This document shows positions 18,468 through 27,438 of a DNA stretch of 64,000 nt, piece by piece. The stretch is from Sphingopyxis sp. H115 (GTDB taxonomy: Bacteria; Pseudomonadota; Alphaproteobacteria; Sphingomonadales; Sphingomonadaceae). Location: assembly GCF_001468465.1 (NCBI RefSeq), contig NZ_LNSA01000003.1, forward strand, positions 124,001-188,000. The letters are read 5' to 3'. Each line of letters starts with the position of its first letter. The first letter of the stretch is position 1. Position numbers and translations under genes: made by a program. The notes under the pieces are model-generated. The model did no database searches. It had not been told where the DNA came from and saw nothing but the letters and a program-made list of their open reading frames with translations.

Positions 18468-19091
18468 TCAACCGGCAGCTGTGTCGCTCGTCGATGCCTC
18501 AAGTCGTTGGTCGCGCGCGCGGCGAATCTTGCGGCGCCAACGCAGGCGTATCCAATTGTCCCAGATCACCGAGGCGAGGAGGTAGCCGACCACCGCCGAG
18601 GCCACCGAAATCACGAACAATCCAGCGAGTCCGCCGAGCAGCGCCGTGCCAGCGTTGGCGGTGAACCAGTGCCACCATTCGACTAGCGACGCGCCCTCGT
18701 CATAGAGGATATAGAGGTTGGACACATTGGTGTGCATCCCGAACAGCGCACTGCCCAGCCACACCGACGCCGCGAGGATCAGCGGCGTTGTAACCGGGTT
18801 GGACAGGAAGGTCATCGCCGCGCCGATCGGGATGTTGGCGCGAAAGGGCAACGCGAGCAGCGCAACGCCGAGGATCTGGACACCCGGGATCAGGAAAAAA
18901 ATGCCGACGAATAGGCCCAGCGCGGTGCCGCGCCGTACCGAAGTGCGGGTGAAGCGCCACAAATGGCTATGCGCAACCCTGTGAGCAAAGGGCTTGATGA
19001 AGCGGCTTTCGAGCAACTCCTCGCGCGTCGGCGAGTTGCGGCGGATCCAGTTCATCACCGTCGCCTTGTCACGAGAGCCGCCGCCGCTCAT
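18468..19091 (-). CDS. DUF2062 membrane protein
   Basis: Inner-membrane protein of 207 residues of unknown function. Two DUF2062-type hydrophobic regions are seen: [36 protein letters not shown] followed by [19 protein letters not shown], the family hallmark, and a further helix pair at about 145-180. The C-terminus is basic. The ATG overlaps the smpB stop as ATGA, so it is translated with smpB and probably transcribed from the dapA promoter. Confidence 0.88.
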   Translation of the reverse strand: MSGGGSRDKATVMNWIRRNSPTREELLESRFIKPFAHRVAHSHLWRFTRTSVRRGTALGLFVGIFFLIPGVQILGVALLALPFRANIPIGAAMTFLSNPVTTPLILAASVWLGSALFGMHTNVSNLYILYDEGASLVEWWHWFTANAGTALLGGLAGLFVISVASAVVGYLLASVIWDNWIRLRWRRKIRRARDQRLEASTSDTAAG

Positions 19092-19573
19092 CCGCGATCC
19101 TTCAGCAGGCGCTGCTTGTCGCGCTTCCAGTCGCGTTCCTTGATCGACTCGCGCTTGTCGTGCGCCTTCTTACCCTTCGCGAGCGCAAGTTCGACCTTGG
19201 CGCGGCCGCGGCTGTTGAAATAGACCGAGAGCGGGACGAGAGTCATCCCCTGGCGCATCACGCCCGCGTGCAACTTGTTGATCTCGCGCCAGTTGAGCAA
19301 GAGCTTGCGCGGGCGCTTCGGCTCGTGATTGAAACGGTTGCCATGACTGAATTCGGGGATGTTGGCGTTGATCAGCCACACTTCGCCGCCCGTCACTTCG
19401 GCATAGCTTTCAGCGATCGTCCCTTCGCCGAAGCGCAACGACTTCACCTCGGTTCCTTGCAGCGCAATGCCCGCCTCGAACACCTGTTCGATGGCATAGT
19501 CGAAGCGCGCGCGCCTGTTTTCGGCGACGACCTTCTTCTTGTCGAATTCGGCGGCGGACTGCGGGCGGGCCAT
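19088..19573 (-). CDS. smpB: SsrA-binding protein SmpB
   Basis: Partner of tmRNA in rescuing stalled ribosomes. The protein has 161 residues. Conserved elements are [32 protein letters not shown] at the N-terminus, [37 protein letters not shown] in the middle, and a basic C-terminal tail ([26 protein letters not shown]) that enters the ribosome mRNA channel. It is 9 nt after dapA and overlaps the DUF2062 gene by 4 nt. The tmRNA gene itself is not in this window. Confidence 0.98.
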   Translation of the reverse strand: MARPQSAAEFDKKKVVAENRRARFDYAIEQVFEAGIALQGTEVKSLRFGEGTIAESYAEVTGGEVWLINANIPEFSHGNRFNHEPKRPRKLLLNWREINKLHAGVMRQGMTLVPLSVYFNSRGRAKVELALAKGKKAHDKRESIKERDWKRDKQRLLKDRG

Positions 19574-19582
19574 GACGAAAGC

Positions 19583-20458
19583 TCAGATAACTCCAGCCGC
19601 GGACAATGCGGCGTCGACGGCGGCGCGCGAGGTTGCGTTCGCCGGGATGATAGGTAGGCGCACTTCGGGCGAAAACCAGTCATGGAGGCGCGACAGCGCA
19701 TATTTTACCGGCCCGGGCGAGGTGTCGGAGAACATCGCCCTGTGCAGGTCGAACAAGCGGTCGTGCAGCAGTAGCGCACGCGCCCAGTCGCCTGCAGCGG
19801 CCGCGGCGGCGAAATCGGCGCAAAGGCGCGGCGCGACGTTCGCGGTGACCGAGATGCAGCCGACCCCGCCCAGCACGGCGTGCGGCAACCAGAGGTCGTC
19901 GTTCCCGCTAAGCTGGCAAAAGTCGTTGCCGGCACCGGCGCGGTGCATTGTCACACGCGTGAGGTCGCCACTCGCATCCTTCGTCGCGACGACGGTCGGG
20001 ATTTCGGCGAGCCTGCACATCGTTTCGGCGCTGATGTCGGCGATGGTGCGACCGGGGACGTTATAGACGACGATCGGCAGGTCGCTGGCGTCGGCCAGCG
20101 CCTTGTAGTGCGCGATCAGTCCTTCCTGACTTGGCTTGTTGTAATAGGGCGCGACGATCAATGCAGCCGCTGCGCCTGCGGCCTGCGCATGCCGCATGTG
20201 GCGGATCGCGGTCGCGGTGTCGTTCGACCCGCAACCGGCGATCACGGGCACGCGACCCGCCGCCGCCTCGATGCAGGTGTCGATGACGCGATAATGTTCG
20301 TCGAAGCCGAGCGTCGGGCTTTCACCGGTCGTGCCGCAGGGCACCAGCGCGCTGGTGCCTTCCTTGATCTGCCAATCGACAAGGCGCGCGAAGGCCGAAG
20401 CATCGAACGCCCCATCGCGAAATGGCGTCACCAAGGCGGGAATCGACCCCGAAAACAT
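19583..20458 (-). CDS. dapA: 4-hydroxy-tetrahydrodipicolinate synthase
   Basis: Condenses pyruvate with aspartate semialdehyde, the first committed step to lysine and diaminopimelate for peptidoglycan. The protein has 291 residues with the full family pattern: PCGTTGESPTL (40-50), the proton-relay Tyr132 in VVYNVPGRT, and the Schiff-base Lys160 in VVATKDASGDLTR. AAAGGAG precedes the ATG. It heads the dapA-smpB-DUF2062 operon and is divergent from the lytic transglycosylase gene, with 100 nt shared as promoter region. Confidence 0.97.
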   Translation of the reverse strand: MFSGSIPALVTPFRDGAFDASAFARLVDWQIKEGTSALVPCGTTGESPTLGFDEHYRVIDTCIEAAAGRVPVIAGCGSNDTATAIRHMRHAQAAGAAAALIVAPYYNKPSQEGLIAHYKALADASDLPIVVYNVPGRTIADISAETMCRLAEIPTVVATKDASGDLTRVTMHRAGAGNDFCQLSGNDDLWLPHAVLGGVGCISVTANVAPRLCADFAAAAAAGDWARALLLHDRLFDLHRAMFSDTSPGPVKYALSRLHDWFSPEVRLPIIPANATSRAAVDAALSAAGVI

Positions 20459-20558
20459 GCTCCGCTCCTTTACAAAAACGCGCTCCGACCGGTAGAGTCC
20501 CGCCGGCGGGCCGCTAATGGACGCCTATTCAGCGCCCCGCAAGGAGTTTGGCACTAGC

Positions 20559-22589
20559 ATGGCCGCTATGATCTCGCTGCCCCATATTTCCCGTCTCGCG
20601 CTCGCCGCGGTCCTTCTCATTCCGACCGCTGCCCATGCCAGCGAACTCACCCCCGAACAAATGGCCTGGTACCGCGCCCAGATGGGCCTCGCATCGGCTT
20701 CGGGCGCACCGCCGGCCACGAATTCGGTCGGCGACGCGGTGATGGAGTGGCGCCGACTCACTGCCAACAGCGGCGCGTCGTTCGACCAACTCTCGCGCTT
20801 CCTGATGGCGAACAGGGGCTGGCCCGACGCCGACAAGATGCGCAGCCGTGCCGAAAAGGCGATCTCGCTCGACAGCTACGACCCCGCACGCACGCTCGCC
20901 TATTTCCAAGCTTATCCGCCGCAAACGGCGAGCGGCCATTTGCGCTATGCGCTCGCGCTCAATGCGACAGGGCGGCGCGACGAGGCCAATGCGGCCGTTC
21001 GCCGCGCCTGGACGGGCGGAACGCTCGACGATTATGAGACCAGCCGCGCGCTGAGCCTGTTTCCCGGCGCGATTACGCCCGCCGATCATGATGCACGTAT
21101 GGACCGCCTGCTCTGGTCGGGCGCGACGGCAGCCGCGAGCCGTCAACTCGCCTTTACTTCGCCCGAAAAGCGGGCGGTGTTCGCAGCGCGGCTCGCGATG
21201 CGGAGCGGCGCGGTCGATGCCGCCTTTCAGGCCTCGGCGGTTGAAAGCGCCGACCCGTCGCTGACCCGCAGCGACGCCGGCTATATCACCGACAAGGCAA
21301 CGTGGCTGCGCAAGGCCGGCCGCGTCGGCGAAGCGCGCGCGCTGCTCGCCGCGCCGCGATCGCTCGCCAAGGCGCCGACCGATGCCGAAGAATGGCTGGA
21401 AACGCTGCTTACTAACGCCCGCCTCGCCGACGCCGGCGGCGACAAGACGACCGCCTATCATATCGCGCGCCAGCTCGACGATGCGCTTCCCGCCGGTACC
21501 GTCGTCCGCGAAACGCCGCTCGGTGTACGCGACGATTATACCTCGCTCGCCTGGCTCGCCGGGCAACTCGCATTCAAGGACTTGGGTCGCCCGGCCGAGG
21601 CGGCAAAGCTCTATCGGGCGTATGGCGAGGCCGCGCGTTCGGCGCAGACGCGGACCAAGGGATTTTACTGGGCGGGCCGTGCTGCGCTCGCCGCCGGCGA
21701 CCGCGCGGCGGCGAACGCCCATTTCGCCGATGCCGCGCAGCATTATGATCAATTCTACGGCCAGTTGTCGCTTGAACGGCTGAACCGCCCGCAGCCCAGG
21801 CCGACCCCCAATCCGACCATCGAGGTGAGCAACGACGCGCGCCGCGATTTCGAGGACGACCGCCTCGTCCGCGCCGCGCGCGCGCTCGGTGAAATCGGCG
21901 CGTGGCGCGAACAGTCGCTGTTCCTGCGCGCGTTGGCGCAAAAGGCGACATCGCCTGCCGATCATGTGCTGACCGGGCAGCTTGCCAAGCAGATCGGCCG
22001 CCCCGACCTCGGCGTGATGATCGGCCGCAGCGCGCAGGCGAACAGCCTCGACGCGGTAGAAGTTTCAGGCTTTCCAACGGTGCGCGTCCCCGCGGGGCAC
22101 GAAAGCAACTGGTCCTTCATCCATGCTATCACTCGGCAGGAAAGCCAGTTCGACCGCGCGGCGATCAGCCACGCCGGCGCGCGCGGCATGATGCAGTTGA
22201 TGCCCGGCACAGCGCGCGAAGTCGCGGGCAAGCTGGGGATGAGCTATGATGCTGGATCGCTGACGACCGACACCAATTACAACATGATGCTGGGATCGAC
22301 CTATTTCCAGCAGATGCTCCGCTATTATGGCGGCAGCTACCCGCTGGCTGTCGCGGCCTATAATGCCGGGCCTGGCAATGTGAACAAATGGCTGCGCGCC
22401 AACGGGGACCCACGCACCGGCTCGATCGAGATGCTCGACTGGATCGAGGCGATCCCGATTTTCGAAACGAAAAATTATGTGCAGCGCGTGCTCGAAAACG
22501 CCGTCGTTTACGACACATTGCGCGAAGGTGGCGCGGCGCGGGCGCAGGCGCCACTGAGCTTCTATCTCGGAAAACGCACACCCGGCTGA
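20559..22589 (+). CDS. Soluble lytic murein transglycosylase (Slt-like)
   Basis: Periplasmic enzyme that cleaves peptidoglycan glycan strands to 1,6-anhydro products. It has 676 residues: signal peptide (about 1-24), a long alpha-superhelical region of TPR/HEAT-like repeats, and a C-terminal SLT domain. Catalytic Glu528 lies in ITRQESQFD, followed by GARGMMQLMPGTA and AVAAYNAGPGNV. The ATG at 20559 sits 12 nt after AAGGAG; a second ATG 9 nt later is also possible. greB follows after 6 nt. The domain order matches E. coli Slt70. Confidence 0.93.
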   Translation: MAAMISLPHISRLALAAVLLIPTAAHASELTPEQMAWYRAQMGLASASGAPPATNSVGDAVMEWRRLTANSGASFDQLSRFLMANRGWPDADKMRSRAEKAISLDSYDPARTLAYFQAYPPQTASGHLRYALALNATGRRDEANAAVRRAWTGGTLDDYETSRALSLFPGAITPADHDARMDRLLWSGATAAASRQLAFTSPEKRAVFAARLAMRSGAVDAAFQASAVESADPSLTRSDAGYITDKATWLRKAGRVGEARALLAAPRSLAKAPTDAEEWLETLLTNARLADAGGDKTTAYHIARQLDDALPAGTVVRETPLGVRDDYTSLAWLAGQLAFKDLGRPAEAAKLYRAYGEAARSAQTRTKGFYWAGRAALAAGDRAAANAHFADAAQHYDQFYGQLSLERLNRPQPRPTPNPTIEVSNDARRDFEDDRLVRAARALGEIGAWREQSLFLRALAQKATSPADHVLTGQLAKQIGRPDLGVMIGRSAQANSLDAVEVSGFPTVRVPAGHESNWSFIHAITRQESQFDRAAISHAGARGMMQLMPGTAREVAGKLGMSYDAGSLTTDTNYNMMLGSTYFQQMLRYYGGSYPLAVAAYNAGPGNVNKWLRANGDPRTGSIEMLDWIEAIPIFETKNYVQRVLENAVVYDTLREGGAARAQAPLSFYLGKRTPG

Positions 22590-22595
22590 GGTTAT

Positions 22596-23078
22596 ATGGC
22601 GGGGGAAAAGACGAATATTATCAGTCCGGCGGGTTATGCCGCGCTGCGTGCCGAATATGACGCGCTGCTCGGCGACGAACGCCCCAAGCTCGTCGACGTG
22701 ATCAGCTGGGCGGCGGGCAATGGCGACCGCAGCGAGAATGGCGACTATATCTATGGTCGCAAGCGGCTGCGCGAGATCGACCGGCGATTGGGCTTCCTCG
22801 CCCGCCGCATGAAGGCGGCGCGCGTCGTCGATCCGGCCGACCAGCCCGACAAGAGCCGCATCTGGTTCGGCGCGACGGTCGAACTGGCCGACGATGACGA
22901 CGCGCGCCGCATCGTCACGCTGGTAGGCGACGACGAGGCCGACGCGGGCGCCGGCCGGATCGGCTGGAACAGCCCCCTCGCCCGCGCGCTGCGCGGCGCC
23001 GCGATCGGCGACCTGCGCACGGTGCAGCTTCCCGCCGGACCCAAGGAATGGGAAGTGATCGCGGTCAGCTATCCCTGA
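22596..23078 (+). CDS. greB: Transcription elongation factor GreB
   Basis: Stimulates RNA cleavage by backtracked RNA polymerase. The protein has 160 residues. The N-terminal coiled-coil hairpin contains GDRSENGDYIYGRKRLREIDRRLGFLARRM, the GreB-type signature with acidic residues that reach the polymerase active site. The C-terminal FKBP-like domain includes WFGATVELADDDD and NSPLARALRGAAIGD. It is 6 nt downstream of the transglycosylase gene. It converges with the caspase-like gene, and the two coding ends overlap by 10 nt. Confidence 0.93.
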   Translation: MAGEKTNIISPAGYAALRAEYDALLGDERPKLVDVISWAAGNGDRSENGDYIYGRKRLREIDRRLGFLARRMKAARVVDPADQPDKSRIWFGATVELADDDDARRIVTLVGDDEADAGAGRIGWNSPLARALRGAAIGDLRTVQLPAGPKEWEVIAVSYP

Positions 23079-24790
23079 CCGTCTTCGCCGATTCCCGCGA
23101 TCAGATCGCGCTGGTCCTGCCTGAGTTCGGGCAGGTCGCGCGCCAGCCGCGCCCAATGCGCCGCTTCCTTTGCATCGGCTGCAACGCCCTCGCCCTTTGC
23201 ATAGGCATGCGCCAGGAGCGCGCGCGACCCCGCAAAGCCCGCCCGCGCTGCGATCGCGCAATCCTCAGCGCCGCCGGTCAGCCGCTTGCCGTCGAACTGT
23301 GCCTCACAGAGCCAGTGATTGCCTTCAGGATTACCCGCATCGGCAAGTTTGCGCAGCCGCGCCATATTCGCCGCACGCAGGTCAGGAAAATAGGTCAGCG
23401 CGAACATTGCGGCCGGGTGCCCCTGCTCCGCCGCCTCGGCATACAGGGCTCGCGACGCGGCGAAATCGGGTGGGCCGAAGCTGCCCCGGGCGAGATGATA
23501 GGCAAGATGGGTCTTGGCCTTCGAGAAACCCGCATCGGAGGCGGCGCGATAGAGGGCCTGCGCCCGCGACCTGTTCGCCGCCGACGGGTCCGAACCAAGA
23601 AGCAGATAGGCCAATTCGGTCTGCCCCGCCGGGAAGCCCTGTTCGGCCGACCGTTCAAGATAGGTGCGCGCGCGCGCCATATCCCGTTTTACCCCGACGC
23701 CCAGCGAGAACATATATCCGGCGAGCTGCTGCGCGAGGGGATGACCGCCATCGGCCAGCGCAACCAGCTCGCCGGCGCGATGGCGCGACAGGACGTCGGC
23801 GATCAGCAAGGGTTCGTCCTCGATCGCCAGGCGGTCGAGCGCGATATCGGCAAGCGGATCGATCACCGGCGTTGCGGCACCGCGGGCCGCACCGTCCGGG
23901 GATGCGGCAGCCACCGCCGGGGGCGGCAAGGATGCGACAGCGACCGTAGGCAGTTCGGGCGGCGCAACCAGATAATAATCGTCGAACCAGCTGCCATAGT
24001 GGAAGGGTTGCTGCGGCCCCAGATCCATATCGTGCGTTCGCTTGTATACCTCGCGCGCGACGACCTTGAAATAGTCGCCGATCTCGAGGCCGGGGATCGC
24101 GAGTTCCTTGACCACCGCCGCCGCGAAGGGGCTGACCGGCGAACCGGCGGGCGCGAAGTCGAGCGCCGGGCGCCCCTTTGCCGTCGAATAGAAGACGGCG
24201 CCTTGCCCGATGTCGAGAAGGCCGAGCGGCGCCGACCCCGCCTCCCCCTTCGCGACATCGGCGTCCTCGATGCGCACGACCGGATCGGCGGTACGACACG
24301 CATCGACAAACACTAGCGTGAAGGCGCCGGCCGGAACCACGCGCCGGACCGCCGCCTCGATCGACAAATAGCGCTTCTCCACATCGGCGCGGCGTGTAGC
24401 CGGCGGCGCGTCCATCGGCACGAGCCAGTTGCGCCCGCCATATTCGAAGCCATGCCCGGCATAATAGAGGATGACAGATTTCGCGCCCACCGCCTCGGCG
24501 GCGAAGCGCGTCAGCGCCGCGTCGAGCGATGTCATGTCGGCATTGCGAACGATCCGCGGTTCGATCCCGGCCTTGGCAAAGGCGTCGCAGACATGGTCGA
24601 TGTCGTTCACCGCGTTTTTCAGCGAGGGCCATTCCCAATCGTTATAAGCGCTGTTGCCGATCAGCAGCGCGACGCGGTCGCCGCGCAGCGGCGCGGTGCC
24701 GCAAGTGCTCGCCGGCGACTCTGCCATCGCCGGCGGCGCAAGACCCAGAAGCGCCGCACCCAGCACACCGATCCGCCACGATTTCCTCAC
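23069..24790 (-). CDS. Secreted caspase-like (peptidase C14) protein with Sel1 repeats
   Basis: Predicted exported metacaspase/caspase-fold protein of 573 residues. A signal peptide (RIGVLGAALLGLAPPAMA) is followed by a caspase domain (about 35-275) with RVALLIGNSAY, catalytic His113 in ILYYAGHGFEYGG and Cys165 in LVFVDACRTAD. The C-terminal half carries Sel1-like repeats (about 355-555), for example GVKRDMARARTYLERSAEQG and GEGVAADAKEAAHWARLA. I prefer a GTG start at 24790, after GGGGG; an in-frame GTG 6 nt upstream and more distal ATGs are alternatives. The dyad looks intact, so protease activity is plausible. Substrate and role are unknown. No partner gene is adjacent. Confidence 0.88.
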   Translation of the reverse strand: MRKSWRIGVLGAALLGLAPPAMAESPASTCGTAPLRGDRVALLIGNSAYNDWEWPSLKNAVNDIDHVCDAFAKAGIEPRIVRNADMTSLDAALTRFAAEAVGAKSVILYYAGHGFEYGGRNWLVPMDAPPATRRADVEKRYLSIEAAVRRVVPAGAFTLVFVDACRTADPVVRIEDADVAKGEAGSAPLGLLDIGQGAVFYSTAKGRPALDFAPAGSPVSPFAAAVVKELAIPGLEIGDYFKVVAREVYKRTHDMDLGPQQPFHYGSWFDDYYLVAPPELPTVAVASLPPPAVAAASPDGAARGAATPVIDPLADIALDRLAIEDEPLLIADVLSRHRAGELVALADGGHPLAQQLAGYMFSLGVGVKRDMARARTYLERSAEQGFPAGQTELAYLLLGSDPSAANRSRAQALYRAASDAGFSKAKTHLAYHLARGSFGPPDFAASRALYAEAAEQGHPAAMFALTYFPDLRAANMARLRKLADAGNPEGNHWLCEAQFDGKRLTGGAEDCAIAARAGFAGSRALLAHAYAKGEGVAADAKEAAHWARLARDLPELRQDQRDLIAGIGEDGQG

Positions 24791-24972
24791 CGCCACGCCC
24801 CCCTGGCTTATCGTCAGATTCGCGCGAACAATGGCGGAAATCTGCGCAACTTCACTCCGGATTCGCATCATCGCGACGCCCGTCGACCCCGAGAGTCAAG
24901 CTAGGTCCGCGGAATGATGTAGGAAAGCGGAAATTGGATTGCGCGCGCGACCATCCGGCGGTGGCGGCACGA

Positions 24973-25010
24973 GATGATAGCCGACTAGTTGGGCGCCAGC
25001 GCCTATCATC
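24973..25010. repeat. Inverted repeat in non-coding gap
   Basis: GATGATAG (24973-24980) and CTATCATC (25003-25010) form an 8-bp stem with a 22-nt loop. It lies in the 287-nt gap between the caspase-like gene start and the 51-residue membrane protein stop. No T-run follows. It may be an operator or a transcript hairpin; nothing else recognisable is seen in this gap. Confidence 0.3.
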
Positions 25011-25077
25011 CTGATGGAAGAAACGCCAAGCACCAGAACGACGCGTACGCCTTTACCCGATCAAACGGGGGCGGCGT

Positions 25078-25233
25078 TCAGGGCTGTAACAGCGCCGGAA
25101 CGATCCAGATCGCGGAGAGGGCAACAACCACCGCCGCCAGCGAAAAAGCCAGCACATAGCGGACGTTATGTCCTTTGACCCCGCTGCTTGCCTCGGTTTC
25201 GGTCACCTCGACATGGTCTTCGACGACTTTCAT
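25078..25233 (-). CDS. Small single-pass membrane protein (51 aa)
   Basis: Short gene not matching a family I know. The product starts MKVVEDHVEV, has a polar N-terminal half (about 1-24) and a single hydrophobic helix (RYVLAFSLAAVVVALSAIWI, about 25-44), and ends VPALLQP. A near-ideal ribosome-binding site, AAAAGGAGA, lies 6 nt before the ATG, which is the main reason to call it real. The stop is TGA at 25078. It is just upstream, in the plus-strand sense, of the RNase P RNA gene and reads in the same direction as it. Confidence 0.75.
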   Translation of the reverse strand: MKVVEDHVEVTETEASSGVKGHNVRYVLAFSLAAVVVALSAIWIVPALLQP

Positions 25234-25302
25234 GGTCCGTCTCCTTTTCTGGTCCGCTTAATACGCGGCCCCGTGCAGCGCGGTTCCCGCGCCCTTGGGG
25301 AG

Positions 25303-25708
25303 AGGAGGCCAGAGGGTCTGTAAGCCGGGTTCTGTCCACCCCTTTCGGGGATGGGCGATCATTCCTCTAGGCGACCGGTTACCCGAACGCTCAAGCAGTC
25401 AACCCGGACGACTGGGCCGGAATCCGCCCTGAGCTGCCCCCGAAGGAGCGAACTCGCGCCGTCCCTATTCGACCTTGCTCCCGGTGGGGTTTGCCGTGCC
25501 GCGTCCGTTACCGTCCGCGCGGTGCGCTCTTACCGCACCCTTTCACCTTTCGCCGGGCCAAAGCCTGTGGCGGTCTGCTCTCTGTGGCACTTTCCCTGAC
25601 CCCGGTTGCCCGGGGCCGCCGGACGTTATCCGGCACCGTGGTTTCCGTGGAGCCCGGACTTTCCTCCCCCGCTTGCGCGGCGGCGATCGCCCGACCCTCT
25701 GGCACGCT
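25303..25708 (-). ncRNA. rnpB: RNase P RNA (type A)
   Basis: Catalytic RNA that matures tRNA 5' ends. On the minus strand the ends pair through CCAGAGGGTC and GACCCTCTGG (helix P1). Conserved core blocks are present: GAGGAAAGTCCGGGCTCC near the 5' side, AGTGCCACAGAGAGCAGACC, and GAGGAATGATCGCC with ACAGAACCCGGCTTACAG near the 3' end. The length of about 400 nt fits a bacterial type A molecule. Exact ends are approximate to a few nucleotides. Open frames across this region are ignored. Confidence 0.95.
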
Positions 25709-25790
25709 CCATTATAGCGCGAATGGATGGCGATTACGAGCGATTGTGGGGATGGAGGCTTTGGAGGTGGATTTCGGCCGCTGGCCGCCC

Positions 25791-26480
25791 TCAATTCCCC
25801 TCGGGCTGGGGCAACAGCAGTGCGAGGAGGATGGCGCGGCATTCGCCGTCGATCGTGCCGTCGATCAGTTCGGGGCGGAAGCGGCGCTGGAAGGCGACGG
25901 TCGCCGCGAAACCGTCGGTCACGTCATAGCCGAAGCGCTCGAGCGCGAGCAGGAAGCCGGCGTCGGTCCACAACGGGTCGGTCAGCTTCTTGGTCGGCCG
26001 CGGCAGCGCGAGGCGGCGGCGGGCAAGCTCATCCCACGGGAAAAGTTCGCCCGGGTCCTGCTTGCGCGTCGGCGCAATGTCCGAATGGCCGACGACGTTG
26101 CCACGCGTGATCGAATGGCGATCCTTGATCGCATGGACCAGCCGCACGACCGACGCGACCTGCGGGTCGGGAAAGGGCACATAGCCCCATTCATGACCCG
26201 GATTGACGATCTCGATCCCGACGCTCGCCGAATTGATGTCGCTGACTCCGCGCCAATGCGATTTGCCGGCGTGCCACGCGCGCTTGTCCTCGCGCACCAT
26301 CTGGGTGATCTGGCCATCCTCGCTGACGACATAATGCGCCGAAACCTTGGCTTCGGGATCGGCGAGGCGGTCGATCGCCTCGGCCCCCGTCTTCATACCG
26401 GTATAGTGGAGGACGATCATCGAGATAGGCAAGGCGCGCTCGTCGAAATTGAGAGACCAGCGTTCGATAAAATCGCTCAT
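25791..26480 (-). CDS. N-acetylmuramoyl-L-alanine amidase (AmpD-like, amidase_2)
   Basis: Zinc amidase of 229 residues that removes peptide from muramic acid. Zinc ligands fit the family: His25 (IVLHYTG), His132 (VVGHSD) and Asp142 (RKQDPGELFPW); the supporting motifs KVSAHYVVSEDG, WHAGKSHW and GIEIVNPG are also seen. A C-terminal helical segment (about 165-225) resembles a peptidoglycan-binding domain. No signal peptide is visible, so a cytoplasmic muropeptide-recycling role like AmpD/AmiD is likely. The ATG at 26480 gives the family-standard N-terminus. It is the last gene downstream of the chemotaxis operon, 100 nt after cheR. Confidence 0.92.
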   Translation of the reverse strand: MSDFIERWSLNFDERALPISMIVLHYTGMKTGAEAIDRLADPEAKVSAHYVVSEDGQITQMVREDKRAWHAGKSHWRGVSDINSASVGIEIVNPGHEWGYVPFPDPQVASVVRLVHAIKDRHSITRGNVVGHSDIAPTRKQDPGELFPWDELARRRLALPRPTKKLTDPLWTDAGFLLALERFGYDVTDGFAATVAFQRRFRPELIDGTIDGECRAILLALLLPQPEGN

Positions 26481-26580
26481 TCGCTTTGCGGGCCCGTCCT
26501 GTCCTTGCCAAGCCGTCGATTGCGCCAGCGACGCGCAAAAAGCAAGGCGAAGCCTGTCCGGAAGCGATTGCGCTATCGCA

Positions 26581-27438
26581 CTAGGCCGCCGCGGCGCGGC
26601 GCACCTGCTGGTCGGCGGGCTCGTAAAGGCCCCGCAGTCGCGGGCTGGCGACGAACTGGTCGGTCTGGCCGAGTACGGTTTCCCCAGCGCCGAGCACGAG
26701 GAAACTTTGCGGCGCCGCCATCGCGCGGAGCCGCGCAAAGGCCTTCTGGCGCATCGGCGCCGAGAAATAGAGCAGCAGGTTGCGGCAGAAAATTAGGTCG
26801 GCAGGACTGGCGAGCGGCGGCCGGTCGATCAGCATGTTCTGGACAGAAAAGTCGATACGGCGGCGCAGGTCGGCCTTCGCCAGCCAGCCGCCCTCGGTCT
26901 GGTCGAACCAGCGCACCATGCGCTGTACCGGCAGGCCGCGCTGGATCTCGAACTGGCTATATAGCCCGACGCGGGCGCGCCCGATCGCGTGATAGCTAAC
27001 GTCGGTTCCGACGATATCGACCTGCCAACCCGCCCATTTTTCGCCCTGTTCGGCGATCAGCATCGCGAGCGAATAGGCTTCCTGCCCCGTCGATACGCCG
27101 CAATGCCAGATCGTCACCCGCCGCCGCGAAGCGTTGATTTCGCGAATCCGTTCAAGCGCGGTCGCAGCTATATCATCGAAAACACTGTGTTCGCGATAGA
27201 AATACGTTTCGTTGTTGAGCATCGCATCGACGGTATCGTCGAGCAGCTGCCGGCTGTTCGACGTCACCAGCGACGCGACCAAGGCGTCTAGGTCGGCGAT
27301 TCCGTGACGCTGCATGACGGGCTTCAGCGACATTTCGATCCGCCAGATCCGGTTCGGCGACAGCGTCTGCCCCGTCCGCGATTCGAGCACGCCCATCAGG
27401 ACACGATAGGCCGACTCGCTGGCGGTCCCGCCCATCAT
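26581..27438 (-). CDS. cheR: Chemotaxis protein methyltransferase CheR
   Basis: Methylates glutamates on chemoreceptors using S-adenosylmethionine. The protein has 285 residues. A helical N-terminal domain is followed by MLNNETYFYRE, the SAM site IWHCGVSTGQEAYSLAML, and the late-domain FCRNLLLYF motif. The ATG at 27438 (a second ATG follows directly) overlaps the cheB stop as ATGA. It pairs with CheB for receptor adaptation. No chemoreceptor gene is in the window. Confidence 0.96.
   Translation of the reverse strand: MMGGTASESAYRVLMGVLESRTGQTLSPNRIWRIEMSLKPVMQRHGIADLDALVASLVTSNSRQLLDDTVDAMLNNETYFYREHSVFDDIAATALERIREINASRRRVTIWHCGVSTGQEAYSLAMLIAEQGEKWAGWQVDIVGTDVSYHAIGRARVGLYSQFEIQRGLPVQRMVRWFDQTEGGWLAKADLRRRIDFSVQNMLIDRPPLASPADLIFCRNLLLYFSAPMRQKAFARLRAMAAPQSFLVLGAGETVLGQTDQFVASPRLRGLYEPADQQVRRAAAA

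Noticed and set aside
25351..25717. Several open frames in the rnpB region
   Set aside because: They overlap conserved RNase P RNA structure.
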